Shown in pieces: positions 48,601 to 54,487 of a stretch of 64,000 bases of DNA (positions within the stretch are counted from its first letter, which is position 1; every line of letters begins with the position of its first letter). The notes under the pieces were generated by a model, which was not told the DNA's origin, did no database searches, and saw only the letters and a list, made by a program, of their open reading frames with translations. This DNA is from Paenibacillus donghaensis (lineage in GTDB: Bacteria > Bacillota > Bacilli > Paenibacillales > Paenibacillaceae): NCBI RefSeq assembly GCF_002192415.1, contig NZ_CP021780.1:1674001-1738000 (forward strand). Direction: 5' to 3'. Both the position numbers and the translations under genes were made by a program.

Positions 48601-50994
48601 CTTATTCGATCCATGTTGGAGTTCAAGCGCAGCTACCCAAATAGCAATTACAGGACCAAAACCGATTGGTCAGTGGAGTTGTTCTTATCCAGAGCCTTCT
48701 TTGAAGATCTGCAAACTGACATCATAAGCATCCAGGAGATCAGATTCTCGGATAAGATCCACACGATCAAGAATGAGTTAACCCAATACCGTTATGATGT
48801 TATGATCCTGGTCGATAACAATCCAGCACACGTAAACAGGGGAAGAAGCAAGCACAAAAATCAACATGGATTCAATGATGTTGCTCTATATGATTGCGAA
48901 CGCATTCAAGCCAAGGCAATGCAAAATAATCTGGCCTACGTCATTTACACATCTGGTACAACAGGAAAACCGAAGGGGGCGATGATAGAGCATCAGAATG
49001 TGGTACAGCTTCTAAAGCATGACAACATGCGGTTTAACTTCAATGAAAATGATGTCTGGACCCTGTTCCACTCGTATTGTTTTGATTTTTCCGTGTGGGA
49101 GATGTATGGCGCGCTCTTGTACGGTGGCAAGCTTGTCGTCGTCCCCAAAGCTGTGGCACAGGATACTAAGGAGTTCCTATTGCTTATACAGGAAGAGAAG
49201 GTAACAGTGTTGAACCAGACGCCTTCCGCATTTTATCGATTAATGAATGAGGAAGCAAAGTTGTCTGAGGCGGAGCTGTGTTTGAGATATTTGATCTTCG
49301 GAGGCGAAGCTTTACAGGCCGGCATGTTGAAAAAATGGAAGGAACGTTATCCTCTTACCAAGCTAATTAATATGTATGGCATCACGGAGACAACGGTTCA
49401 TGTTACGTACAAAGAAATCACGGATCAGGAAATTGAATCCGGCCGAAGCAATATTGGAAGACCCTTGCCCACAGTGACTGCTTATGTCATGAATGATGCC
49501 CTGAAGCTTCAACCCGTCGGTATTCCCGGGGAATTATGTGTGGGAGGAACAGGTGTCTCACGGGGGTACTTAAACAGAGCGGAATTAACTTACAGCAAGT
49601 TTATTCAGAATCCGTACAAGCCGGGTGAAAGACTCTATAGGTCTGGAGATATTGTAAGGCTGCTGCCTGACGGTGATTTGGAGTATTTGGGCAGAAAGGA
49701 CCAGCAGGTGAAGATTCGGGGATACCGAATCGAGCGGGGAGAGATCGAGGCGTATCTGATCCAACATGAATCAATCAGCGAGGCCGTGGTAGTCGACCGA
49801 CAAGATTCTAGTGGGGATATCTACTTATGTGCTTACCTGATCTCGGATAAGGAGTTGACTGTATTAGAAATTAGGGAGTTTTTGTCCAAAGAGTTGAACG
49901 ATTACGCTATTCCTTCTTACTTTGTGAGACTGGATACGATTCCGTTAACAGCAAACGGCAAATTGAACAGGAAGGAATTTCCTGATCCCGTAATTAACCT
50001 AAATACAGGTGTTCAATATGTGGAGCCTGCAAGCGAGACGGAAATGGAGCTGGCGGCCATATGGCGAGATGTACTTGAGATTGTAAGTGTAGGCACTAAT
50101 GATAATTTCTTCGAGCTGGGCGGACATTCGTTAAAGGCTGTACAAGTGATATCACTGATCATGGAACGGCTGAGCCTTCAACTGAAAGTAACTGATATAT
50201 TCGCCAACCCAACCCTGAAGGAACTGGCAGATTATGTAGATCATTTAAGATACTACAGCGGAAAGTTGCCTATTGAGAAGTCCATGCTGCTCTTAAATGA
50301 GAAGAAGGATCGGCATATTTTTGCCTTTCCTCCGATTATTGGATATTCCATAGGGTTTCATCGTCTGGCACGAATAATTGACACCCATTCTTTCTATAGC
50401 TTTGATTATATTGAAAATAAAGGAAATTTAGAAATTTATGTGGAATTAATAATGAGTATTCAGCAAGAAGGCCCGTACGTGCTGTTAGGCTACTCAGCCG
50501 GAGGAAATCTGGCATATGAGGTTGCACGTAGACTTGAAGAGAAAGGACAATGCGTATCGGATATCATTCTAATGGATTCTTACATTGAAAAGCATGAGGA
50601 ATTCTCCATGACCCATGGAGTTGTCGATGAGATGGTCTCTAAGTTTCTCTTGGATTACAGTGTTCAGAATAGCAGCAATATCAACATTGATCAGATAGTG
50701 AATGAGGTGCTGAAGCGTTCAGAAGGTTATGCACAATTTTATAACAGCTTAGAGCACGAGGGTGTTGTCCATTCCGAAATCCATGTGGTGAAATCCGACT
50801 CCAGTATCGGAATCGATTTGGAGGGGCAGTGGAACAACTACACCAGCAAGACTGTACAAACTTATCAGGGAACCGGACCGCATGCGGATATGATCTTCGC
50901 CCAATATTCCGATGCCAACGGCCGGTTAATCAAACGGATCTTAAACGAAGCGCTTTTGAGGTCCGGCAAGTTGGAGGAAGCACATGGGAGATAA
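36685..50994 (+). CDS. NRPS: partial C - A(Thr)/MT-T - C-A(Leu)-T - C-A(Thr)-T - C-A(Thr)/MT-T - TE
   Basis: A 4,769-residue terminal NRPS. Residues 1-255 are a condensation-domain C-lobe only. A1 reads DFWNIGMVHK (Thr) and is interrupted between motifs a2 (LKAGGAYVPMDP) and a3 (YTSGTTGKPKG) by a methyltransferase of about 290 residues (VLEIGCASGL near 470). T1 Ser1091. Module 2: C (HHIIADG, His1271), A DAWFLGNVVK (Leu), T Ser2118. Module 3: C, A DFWNIGMVF(K) (Thr-like, Phe where His is usual), T Ser3159. Module 4: C, A DFWNIGMVHK (Thr) again split by an MT (VLEIGCASGL near 3861), T Ser4482. No E domains. The TE (about 4530-4769) has GYSAGG with Ser4604. Adenylation domains 1, 3 and 4 are near copies, and MT-bearing modules 1 and 4 look like a duplication. 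a2-a3 insertions are known mainly for side-chain O- or S-methylation, so O-methyl-Thr is likelier than N-methyl-Thr, but this is inference. Confidence 0.93.
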   Translation: MDKVTRNIVMSSEAYQTERHYWMNKLQGDLVMAGIPADSLCSSIESKGSSSFTREISGGDFERIMKIGNSSELGVYLILLTALKSLFVIYNNHEDVLVGMPVFKADPLESRMNRLLPLRSHLSRNFTLKELLNDVNHVVMEADEHKHFPMDGVAELLAIQTADGLFPEFRTVVLLDGFHDSINACNNSAELVVSFYIGDSSIAVKMEYRIPKLNESKVSAFAEHFFNLLHNWIESPETRLCEIEYLSLEEKNKLLFAWNDTDAEYCGDKTLHQLFEEQADRTPHHIAIQYQNKRVTYKQLDEQANVYANYLLQEHDLTPGTLVGVMLDKSDELIAVTLGILKAGGAYVPMDPEYPEERLKMIIEDAGMHLIISGKRYIKTLNKLQWECNNFKAFLCVDTHNVMQEEENEKNELMGEEVWKYVGLNAKDDIEGGAWTSSYTGGNLSKEDMEEYTNNIECKLKPYLNSTTRVLEIGCASGLSMYPLAPQVGWYYGTDLSEVIIGKNRERVQKEGIGNIKLACIPAHDIDKLEEADFDVVILNSVVQCFHGHNYFKNVISKCLGMLRNQGILFIGDVMDQERKADLLKSLVEFKQAHEDKNYRTKTDWSVELFLSPGFFEDLRADFTEITAIQISDKIHTITNELTAFRYDAIIHVDKSGTSQTLQPKLKLQHGLQELNRYRNDRFHSQVSPNSLAYIIYTSGTTGKPKGAMIEHRNVVRLMSNSRMPFEFNEEDVWTMFHSYSFDFSVWEMYGALLYGGKLIVIPKPIAQDTSGFLTLLKQNKVTVLNQTPSAFYRLIEQDLESGGSGLNLRYVIFGGEALRPGVLSDWQRKYSHTKLINMYGITETTVHATYKEIGLSEIQTNCSNIGKPIPTLKAYVMSDNMRLLPAGIVGELCIGGDGVCRGYLNRPAQTLDKFVDNPYQPGQRLYRSGDLAKLLPNGELEYCGRMDQQVKIRGHRIELSEVEHILHMHEEIKEAVVVAHSDNHQENMLCAYYVSEIPLTVHDLKLYLSTMLPEYAIPSYFVQMDYIPLTYNGKVNKRGLPNPLNNINTGIEYLGATNETEETLIEVWKQVLKVDTIGILDNFFELGGHSLKATILISMIHKVFDVEVPLAAIFKNQTLKELAVFIELSKKSRFAAIEQAEKKDSYELSAAQKRLYVLSQLDQGGVGYNIPVVMTIEGTLDSELLKSCIEGIVGRHEVFRTSFILADGEPVQRIHTDTLVDIQTFSSSEDRVESIIRDFIQPFDLTVAPLLRVGLIEVCEQKYILIFDMHHIIADGTSIGILMRDFVSAYEGSASQSLRIQYKDYSEWQNNWFRSEAFQRQEQYWMQQFLGELPLLNMPVDYPRPSVQSYAGDAVTFGLSKELTQQLNELASESGATVYMILLAAYNILLHKYTGQEDIIVGSPVAGRQHTDVQHMVGMFVNTLAIRSFPRAGQTFKQFLEDVKLTSLDALDNQDYPFEELVDRLNLSRDLSRNPLFDTVFSMLNMDAADVEIEGLTFKPYEFEYKISKFDLTLQAVEAKETGLIEFRLEYNTDLFAREKMDRLAVHLVYIIKQLVKNPDARLRDIELATVEEQQQILSVFNNTGMDYPADHTIHELFMRQVNQTPDNTALVYDNRTMSYKELNDKSNQVAAILRGKGVRTDYIVALIAEPSFEMIIGMLGILKAGGAYLPIDPDYPVERTSYMLQDSDCCLLLGNSHLVKPYENLAAVVCLDDPIIETVDVSDVGLDNAPQDLAYVIYTSGSTGNPKGVMVEHRALVNLCSWHIAYYAVTSTDRSTKYAGFGFDASVWEIFPYLISGSAIYIITKEIRLDVEQLNSFMEEHGITISFLPTPICEQFLRLDNKSLKKLLTGGDYLKYVKKKSYELFNNYGPTENTVVATSFKITEESEKIPVGKPISNCQALILDSCNNLLPIGVSGELCISGTGLARGYVCNAPLTEEKFVPHPFFQGERMYRTGDLARWLPDGNIEFLGRIDRQVKIRGHRIELGEVEAQLLRHPSVIQTAVTDKTDSNGHKVLCAYIVSNEVMTTSELRTFLSGSLPEYEIPSYFITVKEIALTSNGKVNRDVLPEPKEMMDTGTEYIEARDDVEERLKAIWHELLGVETISIKDNFFELGGHSLKATSLVSRIAKEFNVHLPIKEVFSNQTLENLAVAIKEAKRAVFHSIVPAQDKEFYPVSAAQKRIFILSQFNSEDLLYNVPGTLLIEGAVNRERVEHAVKTLVNRHEAFRTSFAVVNGEPVQKVQHEAVIEIRFLKSTEQQVEQLITSFIQPFNLSQAPLLRVGLVRLCHDRHVLVFDMHHIIADGTSMDILVREFLSLYQAQTLPPLRIHYKDYSDWQNSYLASDALRKLRAYWKQMFTDDVPVLNMPTDYPRPAVQSFEGDTIGLELRPNLVAKLSTLTMGTGTTLYMVLLAAYNVILAKYTGQEDIVVGSPIAGRPHADLENIVGMFVNTLALRNYPNNGKTFKQFLMEVKDSSLQAYENQDYPFDELVDMLSVRRDLSRNPLFDVMFAMQSVDVYSTELDGVSMKPFPVNFNVAKFDLTLNVLETNGRIRLTMEYCTKLFKRETVERLLHHYEYILDQVTENASIRLEELELLTLADRNQLLLDCRKPWAWGNGNKTICQLFEEQAARTPDHIALVFENQTMTYRELNEKANALARGLIGHGIHSEDIVAILVERSLDMMISIMGVLKSGGAYLPIDPNYPADRISYTLEDSCAKLILTHKNLHHGLAYPVDVLYVDECETYHWDTTNTHIMGKTENLAYVIYTSGTTGRPKGAMIEDRNVVQLVMENNELFHFGEKDTWTLFHSYSFDFSVWEMYGALLYGGKLVIVPKFTAQDTKEFLDLLIKEKVTVLNQTPSAFYRLMEEELKRTAAELQLRCVIFGGEALKAGLLKEWSDRYSNTKLINMYGITETTVFVTHKEITKEDISSTRNNIGRPLPTYTAYIVDSNLRLQPRGVAGELLVGGKGVGRGYLNRGELTSLKFIENPFEPGEMLYRSGDIVRLIAEGELEYLGRIDHQVKIRGYRIELGEIESRLIQHEAISEVILLPWEDSMNGDYLCAYIVSACELSVAELRAFLGAGVPDYMIPSYFIRMEELPLTSNGKVDRNKLPQPVGNMLSSGSYVAPANDSEAKLAEIWQDILDIEHVGVTDNFFELGGHSLKATIIMFRITQEFHVQVPLREFFNKQIVRELSMLIESLKTSSYRSIQPVEQKEYYPMSSAQKRLYILDQMEDIRTSYNIPAAMIIEGELDNDRFAEAIQVLIKRHEAFRTAFILVDNQPRQIIVPYEDFDIVSFDCGEHDMNKAVLSFIQPFDLTKPPLVRVGLAKLARNKHIVLFDMHHIISDGTSLGIIMSDFLASYEGGMLSELKVQYKDFAEWQNNQAHSDGFKKQEKYWLRRFSDELPVLRMPTDFIRPVKQSFEGGSISFDVSAILTERLNALAVETGATLYMVLLAVFNVLLSKYSGQEDIIVGSPIAGRSHSDLYNVVGMFVNTLAMRNYPQGERTFLQFLEEVKENSLQAYENQDYQFEELIDNLNLERDMSRNPLFDVAFVLQNTDMKGLKSASLQASLYKFENITAKFDIWLCAVENDSNLEFIMEYSSKLYKRETIERMSRRFISILQQIVTDRNSKINELEMVTNEEMQTVLHEFNNDVPAYIKESTIHRLFEEQVDRTPDRIAVVFEGKRVSYGELDRRANRYANYLNKTHGIGPDSLVGVMLEKTDELIAVTLGILKSGGAYIPIDPEAPEERIKSIIEDAGLALLISSKKNIRTLNRLQWETECLRTFLCVDSTEVHSEKEAEKNDLMREEVWRVVGLNASNDIEGGAWTNSYTGNNLSEMEMEEYSDNIYQKLKPCLRKDTRVLEIGCASGLSMYRIAPEVGLYYGTDLSQVIIERNKGRVAATGLNNIKLSCLPAHDINQIEERDFDIIIINSVVQCFHGHNYLRDIINKSIKLMKRSGILFIGDIMDQDSKDELIRSMLEFKRSYPNSNYRTKTDWSVELFLSRAFFEDLQTDIISIQEIRFSDKIHTIKNELTQYRYDVMILVDNNPAHVNRGRSKHKNQHGFNDVALYDCERIQAKAMQNNLAYVIYTSGTTGKPKGAMIEHQNVVQLLKHDNMRFNFNENDVWTLFHSYCFDFSVWEMYGALLYGGKLVVVPKAVAQDTKEFLLLIQEEKVTVLNQTPSAFYRLMNEEAKLSEAELCLRYLIFGGEALQAGMLKKWKERYPLTKLINMYGITETTVHVTYKEITDQEIESGRSNIGRPLPTVTAYVMNDALKLQPVGIPGELCVGGTGVSRGYLNRAELTYSKFIQNPYKPGERLYRSGDIVRLLPDGDLEYLGRKDQQVKIRGYRIERGEIEAYLIQHESISEAVVVDRQDSSGDIYLCAYLISDKELTVLEIREFLSKELNDYAIPSYFVRLDTIPLTANGKLNRKEFPDPVINLNTGVQYVEPASETEMELAAIWRDVLEIVSVGTNDNFFELGGHSLKAVQVISLIMERLSLQLKVTDIFANPTLKELADYVDHLRYYSGKLPIEKSMLLLNEKKDRHIFAFPPIIGYSIGFHRLARIIDTHSFYSFDYIENKGNLEIYVELIMSIQQEGPYVLLGYSAGGNLAYEVARRLEEKGQCVSDIILMDSYIEKHEEFSMTHGVVDEMVSKFLLDYSVQNSSNINIDQIVNEVLKRSEGYAQFYNSLEHEGVVHSEIHVVKSDSSIGIDLEGQWNNYTSKTVQTYQGTGPHADMIFAQYSDANGRLIKRILNEALLRSGKLEEAHGR

Positions 50995-52597
50995 TATCGA
51001 TTGCCTGTTTATCGGACATAACGAGATGAAATTTGAAGAATATGAAAAAATCATTAGAGCTATGAGTGTGAAATCCGGAGCGTATCGTGACCTGAACTTC
51101 AGTTTTATACAGAAAGATGGAAGGTTGTTCAATGCACCTGATTTATTTAACTATTATTATTACGAGAAGGGAGGGAGGAAAGATGACTTTGGCCCATTGA
51201 ACCTGGGCAATTTATTCAGCAACGCGATTGCTTATTTGAGCAGCTACTTGCAGCGAAGAGGTCTAACTACAGATTATGTAAATTCGTTTCAGGTTGACAA
51301 GCAGTTATTGATCGAGAAGCTGAAGAATAATCACATTACAGCCATTGCCATTCCTACGACTCTTTACGTTTCCGGGTTTCCCGTACTTGAAATCATGAAG
51401 CTGATCAAACAATATAATCAGACAGCAAAAGTAATACTGGGAGGTCCGTTTATTGCAAACAATCTGTCGGGCAGCAACGAAACTGCCATCCAGTATATGC
51501 TGAAGTCCATCAATGCTGATTATTACATCAATTCAGCGCAAGGAGAGGAAACCCTATCTAAGGTTGTTGACGCGCTAAAACATAACAAGAATGTGAGCGA
51601 TATCGAGAATGTCTTGTATAAAGACGGCAATGTCTATTCCTCTACATCGTTATCTTTGGAGGACAACAGGCTTGAGGAAAATATGATTAACTGGACCATG
51701 TTTTCCGACAGGCTGGGTAAAAGTGTGAGCGTTCGTACAGCCATATCCTGTCCCTTTTCCTGTTACTTCTGTGAGTATCCCGAAAGAGCGGGGAAATACC
51801 GCTATACAAGCGTGGAGTCGATAGAAAAGGAGCTTAATGCGATCAATGATCTGAAGCGGGTGACAAGTGTCAGTTTTATTGACGATACCTTTAACATACC
51901 GACTAAAAGATTCAAAGACATTCTTCGAATGATGATCAGAAACAAATACCCATTCAAATGGAACTCTTATTTTCGTTGCCAGTTCGCTGACCGGGAAATG
52001 GTAGAACTTATGAAGGAAAGCGGTTGCGAAGGTGTTATTCTGGGTATCGAATCCGGAAGCAATAAAATATTAAAGAATATGAACAAAGCTGCGACAGTGG
52101 AGCAATACAAGCAAGGGATAAGCTTGCTAAATGAATATGGTATCGTTTCAGAAGCTTCTTTTATTATTGGTTTTATCGGAGAAGATCAGGATACGTATCG
52201 TGAAACGGTACAATTTATTGAAGAATGCCGCCCTACGTTCTACCGGCCTCAGGTATGGTATTGTTCGACGCTTGCACCGATATGGGCTAATCGGGATAAG
52301 CATGGAATTAAAGGAGTCGGCTTCGAGTGGACACATCAGACAATGGACTCCAACACAGCATTTCATATGGTGCAGGACATGTTCTTGAACATTAAGAATT
52401 CCTTATGGATTCCCCAGTACAACTTTGATTTCCCGGGTGTGATTGGTCTAATGCAAAGAGGACTTAATCTAAAGCAGATTACCGAGTATATTAACTTGTT
52501 CAACGAAGGAGTTTCAGGAAAGTTGATCAACCCGGATCAAAAGGATATTGGGCCGCATATAATGGACAGGCTGGAGCAGTATTATAGAGAACTCTAG
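50984..52597 (+). CDS. Cobalamin-dependent radical SAM enzyme (PhpK-like methyltransferase family)
   Basis: A 537-residue enzyme. Residues about 1-190 form a cobalamin-binding-type Rossmann domain (VILGGPFIA near 147). Residues about 230-460 form a radical SAM barrel with the cluster motif CPFSCYFC near residue 256 (CxxxCxxC), FIDDTFNIP near 303 and a GIESGSNKILKNMNK segment near 350. This B12-radical-SAM layout resembles the PhpK/TsrM/CysS class, which methylates unreactive carbon or phosphorus centres. Its ATG overlaps the NRPS stop by eleven bases and is preceded by TTGGAGGA, so it is translationally linked to the assembly line and probably tailors its product. Possible targets are a C-H of the peptide or acyl chain, the thiazole, or the methoxy carbon made by the MT domains. 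Which one cannot be told from sequence. Confidence 0.85.
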   Translation: MGDNIDCLFIGHNEMKFEEYEKIIRAMSVKSGAYRDLNFSFIQKDGRLFNAPDLFNYYYYEKGGRKDDFGPLNLGNLFSNAIAYLSSYLQRRGLTTDYVNSFQVDKQLLIEKLKNNHITAIAIPTTLYVSGFPVLEIMKLIKQYNQTAKVILGGPFIANNLSGSNETAIQYMLKSINADYYINSAQGEETLSKVVDALKHNKNVSDIENVLYKDGNVYSSTSLSLEDNRLEENMINWTMFSDRLGKSVSVRTAISCPFSCYFCEYPERAGKYRYTSVESIEKELNAINDLKRVTSVSFIDDTFNIPTKRFKDILRMMIRNKYPFKWNSYFRCQFADREMVELMKESGCEGVILGIESGSNKILKNMNKAATVEQYKQGISLLNEYGIVSEASFIIGFIGEDQDTYRETVQFIEECRPTFYRPQVWYCSTLAPIWANRDKHGIKGVGFEWTHQTMDSNTAFHMVQDMFLNIKNSLWIPQYNFDFPGVIGLMQRGLNLKQITEYINLFNEGVSGKLINPDQKDIGPHIMDRLEQYYREL

Positions 52598-52625
52598 CAG
52601 ACAAATAACCAAGGAGAGTGAGTAC

Positions 52626-53546
52626 ATGCAGAAAGTGATAGACGTCAAAGGCTTGAAGAAAAGCTATGGAGAGCTGGAAGCGGTCAAGGGGGTGGACCTG
52701 GATGTGTATGAAGGGGAATGCTTCGGATTCCTCGGTCCCAACGGTGCGGGCAAAAGCACGACGATCAATATGCTGTGCACCATGCTGAAGCCTTCCGGCG
52801 GCAGCGCGAAGATCGGCGGCTTCGATCTGATGAAGGAGCGGGCTAGTGTGCGCGAAACGATCGGGATTATTTTTCAAGACAATACGCTGGATGAGAAGCT
52901 TACTGCCAAAGAGAATTTAATGCTTCACTGCCGATTCTATAAGGTGCCTGCGCAGGAGCGGATGACCCGGATTGACCGGGTGCTGGAAATGGTTGAACTG
53001 TCGGACCGGAAGAACAGCTTCGTGGGCACGTTCTCGGGCGGGATGAAACGGAGATTGGAGATTGCGCGGGGACTGCTGCACTACCCCAAGGTGCTTTTTC
53101 TGGATGAGCCTACCGTGGGGCTTGATCCGCAGACGCGTGCGCATATTTGGGATTATATACATAAGCTGAGGGAGGAAATTGGGATCACGATCTTTCTTAC
53201 CACGCATTACATGGATGAAGCTGAAATCTGCGATAAAATTGCCATCATTGATGACGGCAGGATTATTGCCCTCGATACACCGGCCGGCTTGAAGGATGGC
53301 GTAGGGGGCGACATTATTGAGATATCTGCAGATAACAACTTGAAAGCGAAGGAAGAGCTGGAGCAGAAATATGGAAGAACGGTGAAGGAACAAGACAGCA
53401 TCCTCATCTTTGAGGTTGAGAAGGGCAATGAATTCATCGCGGAATTCGTGAAGAATGCCGATTTCAGGATCACGAGCATCAATCTTAGAAGACCGACGCT
53501 TAACGATGTTTTTCTGAAACTGACGGGCAAGCAGATCAGAGATTAA
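52626..53546 (+). CDS. ABC transporter ATPase (DrrA-like)
   Basis: A 306-residue cytosolic ATPase of the daunorubicin-resistance type. Walker A GPNGAGKST near residue 38, Q-loop IIFQDNTLDEK near 80, signature FSGGMKRRLEIARG near 138, Walker B VLFLDEPTVGLDP near 158 and an H-loop His in LTTHYMDEAE near 196. The C-terminal about 80 residues are the regulatory tail usual in DrrA proteins. It starts 28 bases after the radical SAM gene with AAGGAGAG as ribosome site and is followed 24 bases later by its permease. Position suggests export of, or self-protection against, the cluster's product. The base composition switches back to GC-rich exactly here, so it may not share the cluster's origin. Confidence 0.92.
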   Translation: MQKVIDVKGLKKSYGELEAVKGVDLDVYEGECFGFLGPNGAGKSTTINMLCTMLKPSGGSAKIGGFDLMKERASVRETIGIIFQDNTLDEKLTAKENLMLHCRFYKVPAQERMTRIDRVLEMVELSDRKNSFVGTFSGGMKRRLEIARGLLHYPKVLFLDEPTVGLDPQTRAHIWDYIHKLREEIGITIFLTTHYMDEAEICDKIAIIDDGRIIALDTPAGLKDGVGGDIIEISADNNLKAKEELEQKYGRTVKEQDSILIFEVEKGNEFIAEFVKNADFRITSINLRRPTLNDVFLKLTGKQIRD

Positions 53547-53570
53547 CTTACTACTAGGAGGCTGAATCTA

Positions 53571-54398
53571 ATGGAAGCTGTGTATGGCTTATGGCAGAGA
53601 GCATTAATTAAGTTTATCCGTGACAAGTTTACCATCGTCAGTGCATTTGCTTTGCCCTTCCTGTTTCTGGTTGTGTTCGGAAGCGGGATGAGCGGTGCGA
53701 TCAAATCGATGCTGATCGGGGCGAATGCACCACAGGAATTGGCGAAGTTTGATTTCATAGAGTTTATGTTTCCCGGCATTGTATCGATGGCCATCTTTAC
53801 GGCATCCATGTTCTCCGGCTTCACCTTAATTCAGGACCGTCAGTTCGGTTATATGAAGGAAGTGCTGGTGTCCCCGGTGTCACGGGTATCCGTCGCCTTG
53901 GGAACCATTCTGGGGTGCTCGACCTCTGCGTTAATTCAAGGGCTGCTGATGCTTGTATTTGTGCCTTTTATAGGCATGTCGCTAAGCCTCGATATTGTCG
54001 TTAAGCTGCTGCTTGCGATGCTGCTTGTCTCCTTCACGCTTTCATCTATCAGTATTCTGCTGGGCTCCTTCTTTAAGAATATTCAAGGCTATCAAATGGT
54101 GGTGCAAGTCGTGCTGTATCCGATGTTCTTCTTGTCCGGGGCCTTCTTTCCTCTGAACGGGATTCCGCGGTGGATGGAAGTGATTGTGAAGCTCAATCCC
54201 ATGACCTATGTTGTGGACTTCATCAAACGGATTGTACTGGATGCCGAGAATCTAAGCCCTGTGCTGAAGCAGGCGATGGGGCTTAATCTGGAAATATTCA
54301 ACCATCCGGTCACAGCATGGGACGAAACGGTATTGCTGCTGGGCTTGGGGGTACTATTCACGGTGCTTGCCGCCTGGAGCTTCTCTAGGGTGGAATAA
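53571..54398 (+). CDS. ABC-2 type permease (DrrB-like)
   Basis: A 275-residue membrane protein with six predicted helices of the ABC-2 family. The segment DRQFGYMKEVLVSPVSR near residue 87 is the conserved cytoplasmic loop of drug-export permeases, and FLSGAFFPLNGIPRWM near 183 is the family's second signature. It pairs with the ATPase just upstream (24-base gap, AGGAGG ribosome site) to form an exporter. As the last gene before a new promoter at 54434, it probably ends the biosynthetic transcript, although no clear hairpin terminator lies in the 89-base gap. Confidence 0.92.
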   Translation: MEAVYGLWQRALIKFIRDKFTIVSAFALPFLFLVVFGSGMSGAIKSMLIGANAPQELAKFDFIEFMFPGIVSMAIFTASMFSGFTLIQDRQFGYMKEVLVSPVSRVSVALGTILGCSTSALIQGLLMLVFVPFIGMSLSLDIVVKLLLAMLLVSFTLSSISILLGSFFKNIQGYQMVVQVVLYPMFFLSGAFFPLNGIPRWMEVIVKLNPMTYVVDFIKRIVLDAENLSPVLKQAMGLNLEIFNHPVTAWDETVLLLGLGVLFTVLAAWSFSRVE

Positions 54399-54433
54399 TC
54401 CGATATCGCCTCCATTATTTCTCCACAGAATCC

Positions 54434-54464
54434 TTGCTTATGACGCGACGTCACATTGTATATT
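54434..54464 (+). promoter_or_regulatory. MerR-type promoter and operator
   Basis: TTGCTT (54434-54439) and TATATT (54459-54464) are separated by 19 bases, the overlong spacer typical of MerR-activated promoters. Centred in the spacer is the perfect palindrome TGACG-CGA-CGTCA (54441-54453). The MerR-type gene starts 24 bases downstream, so autoregulation is likely. Confidence 0.7.
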
Positions 54465-54487
54465 TATAGCAATGGAGGTGAAGCGTT

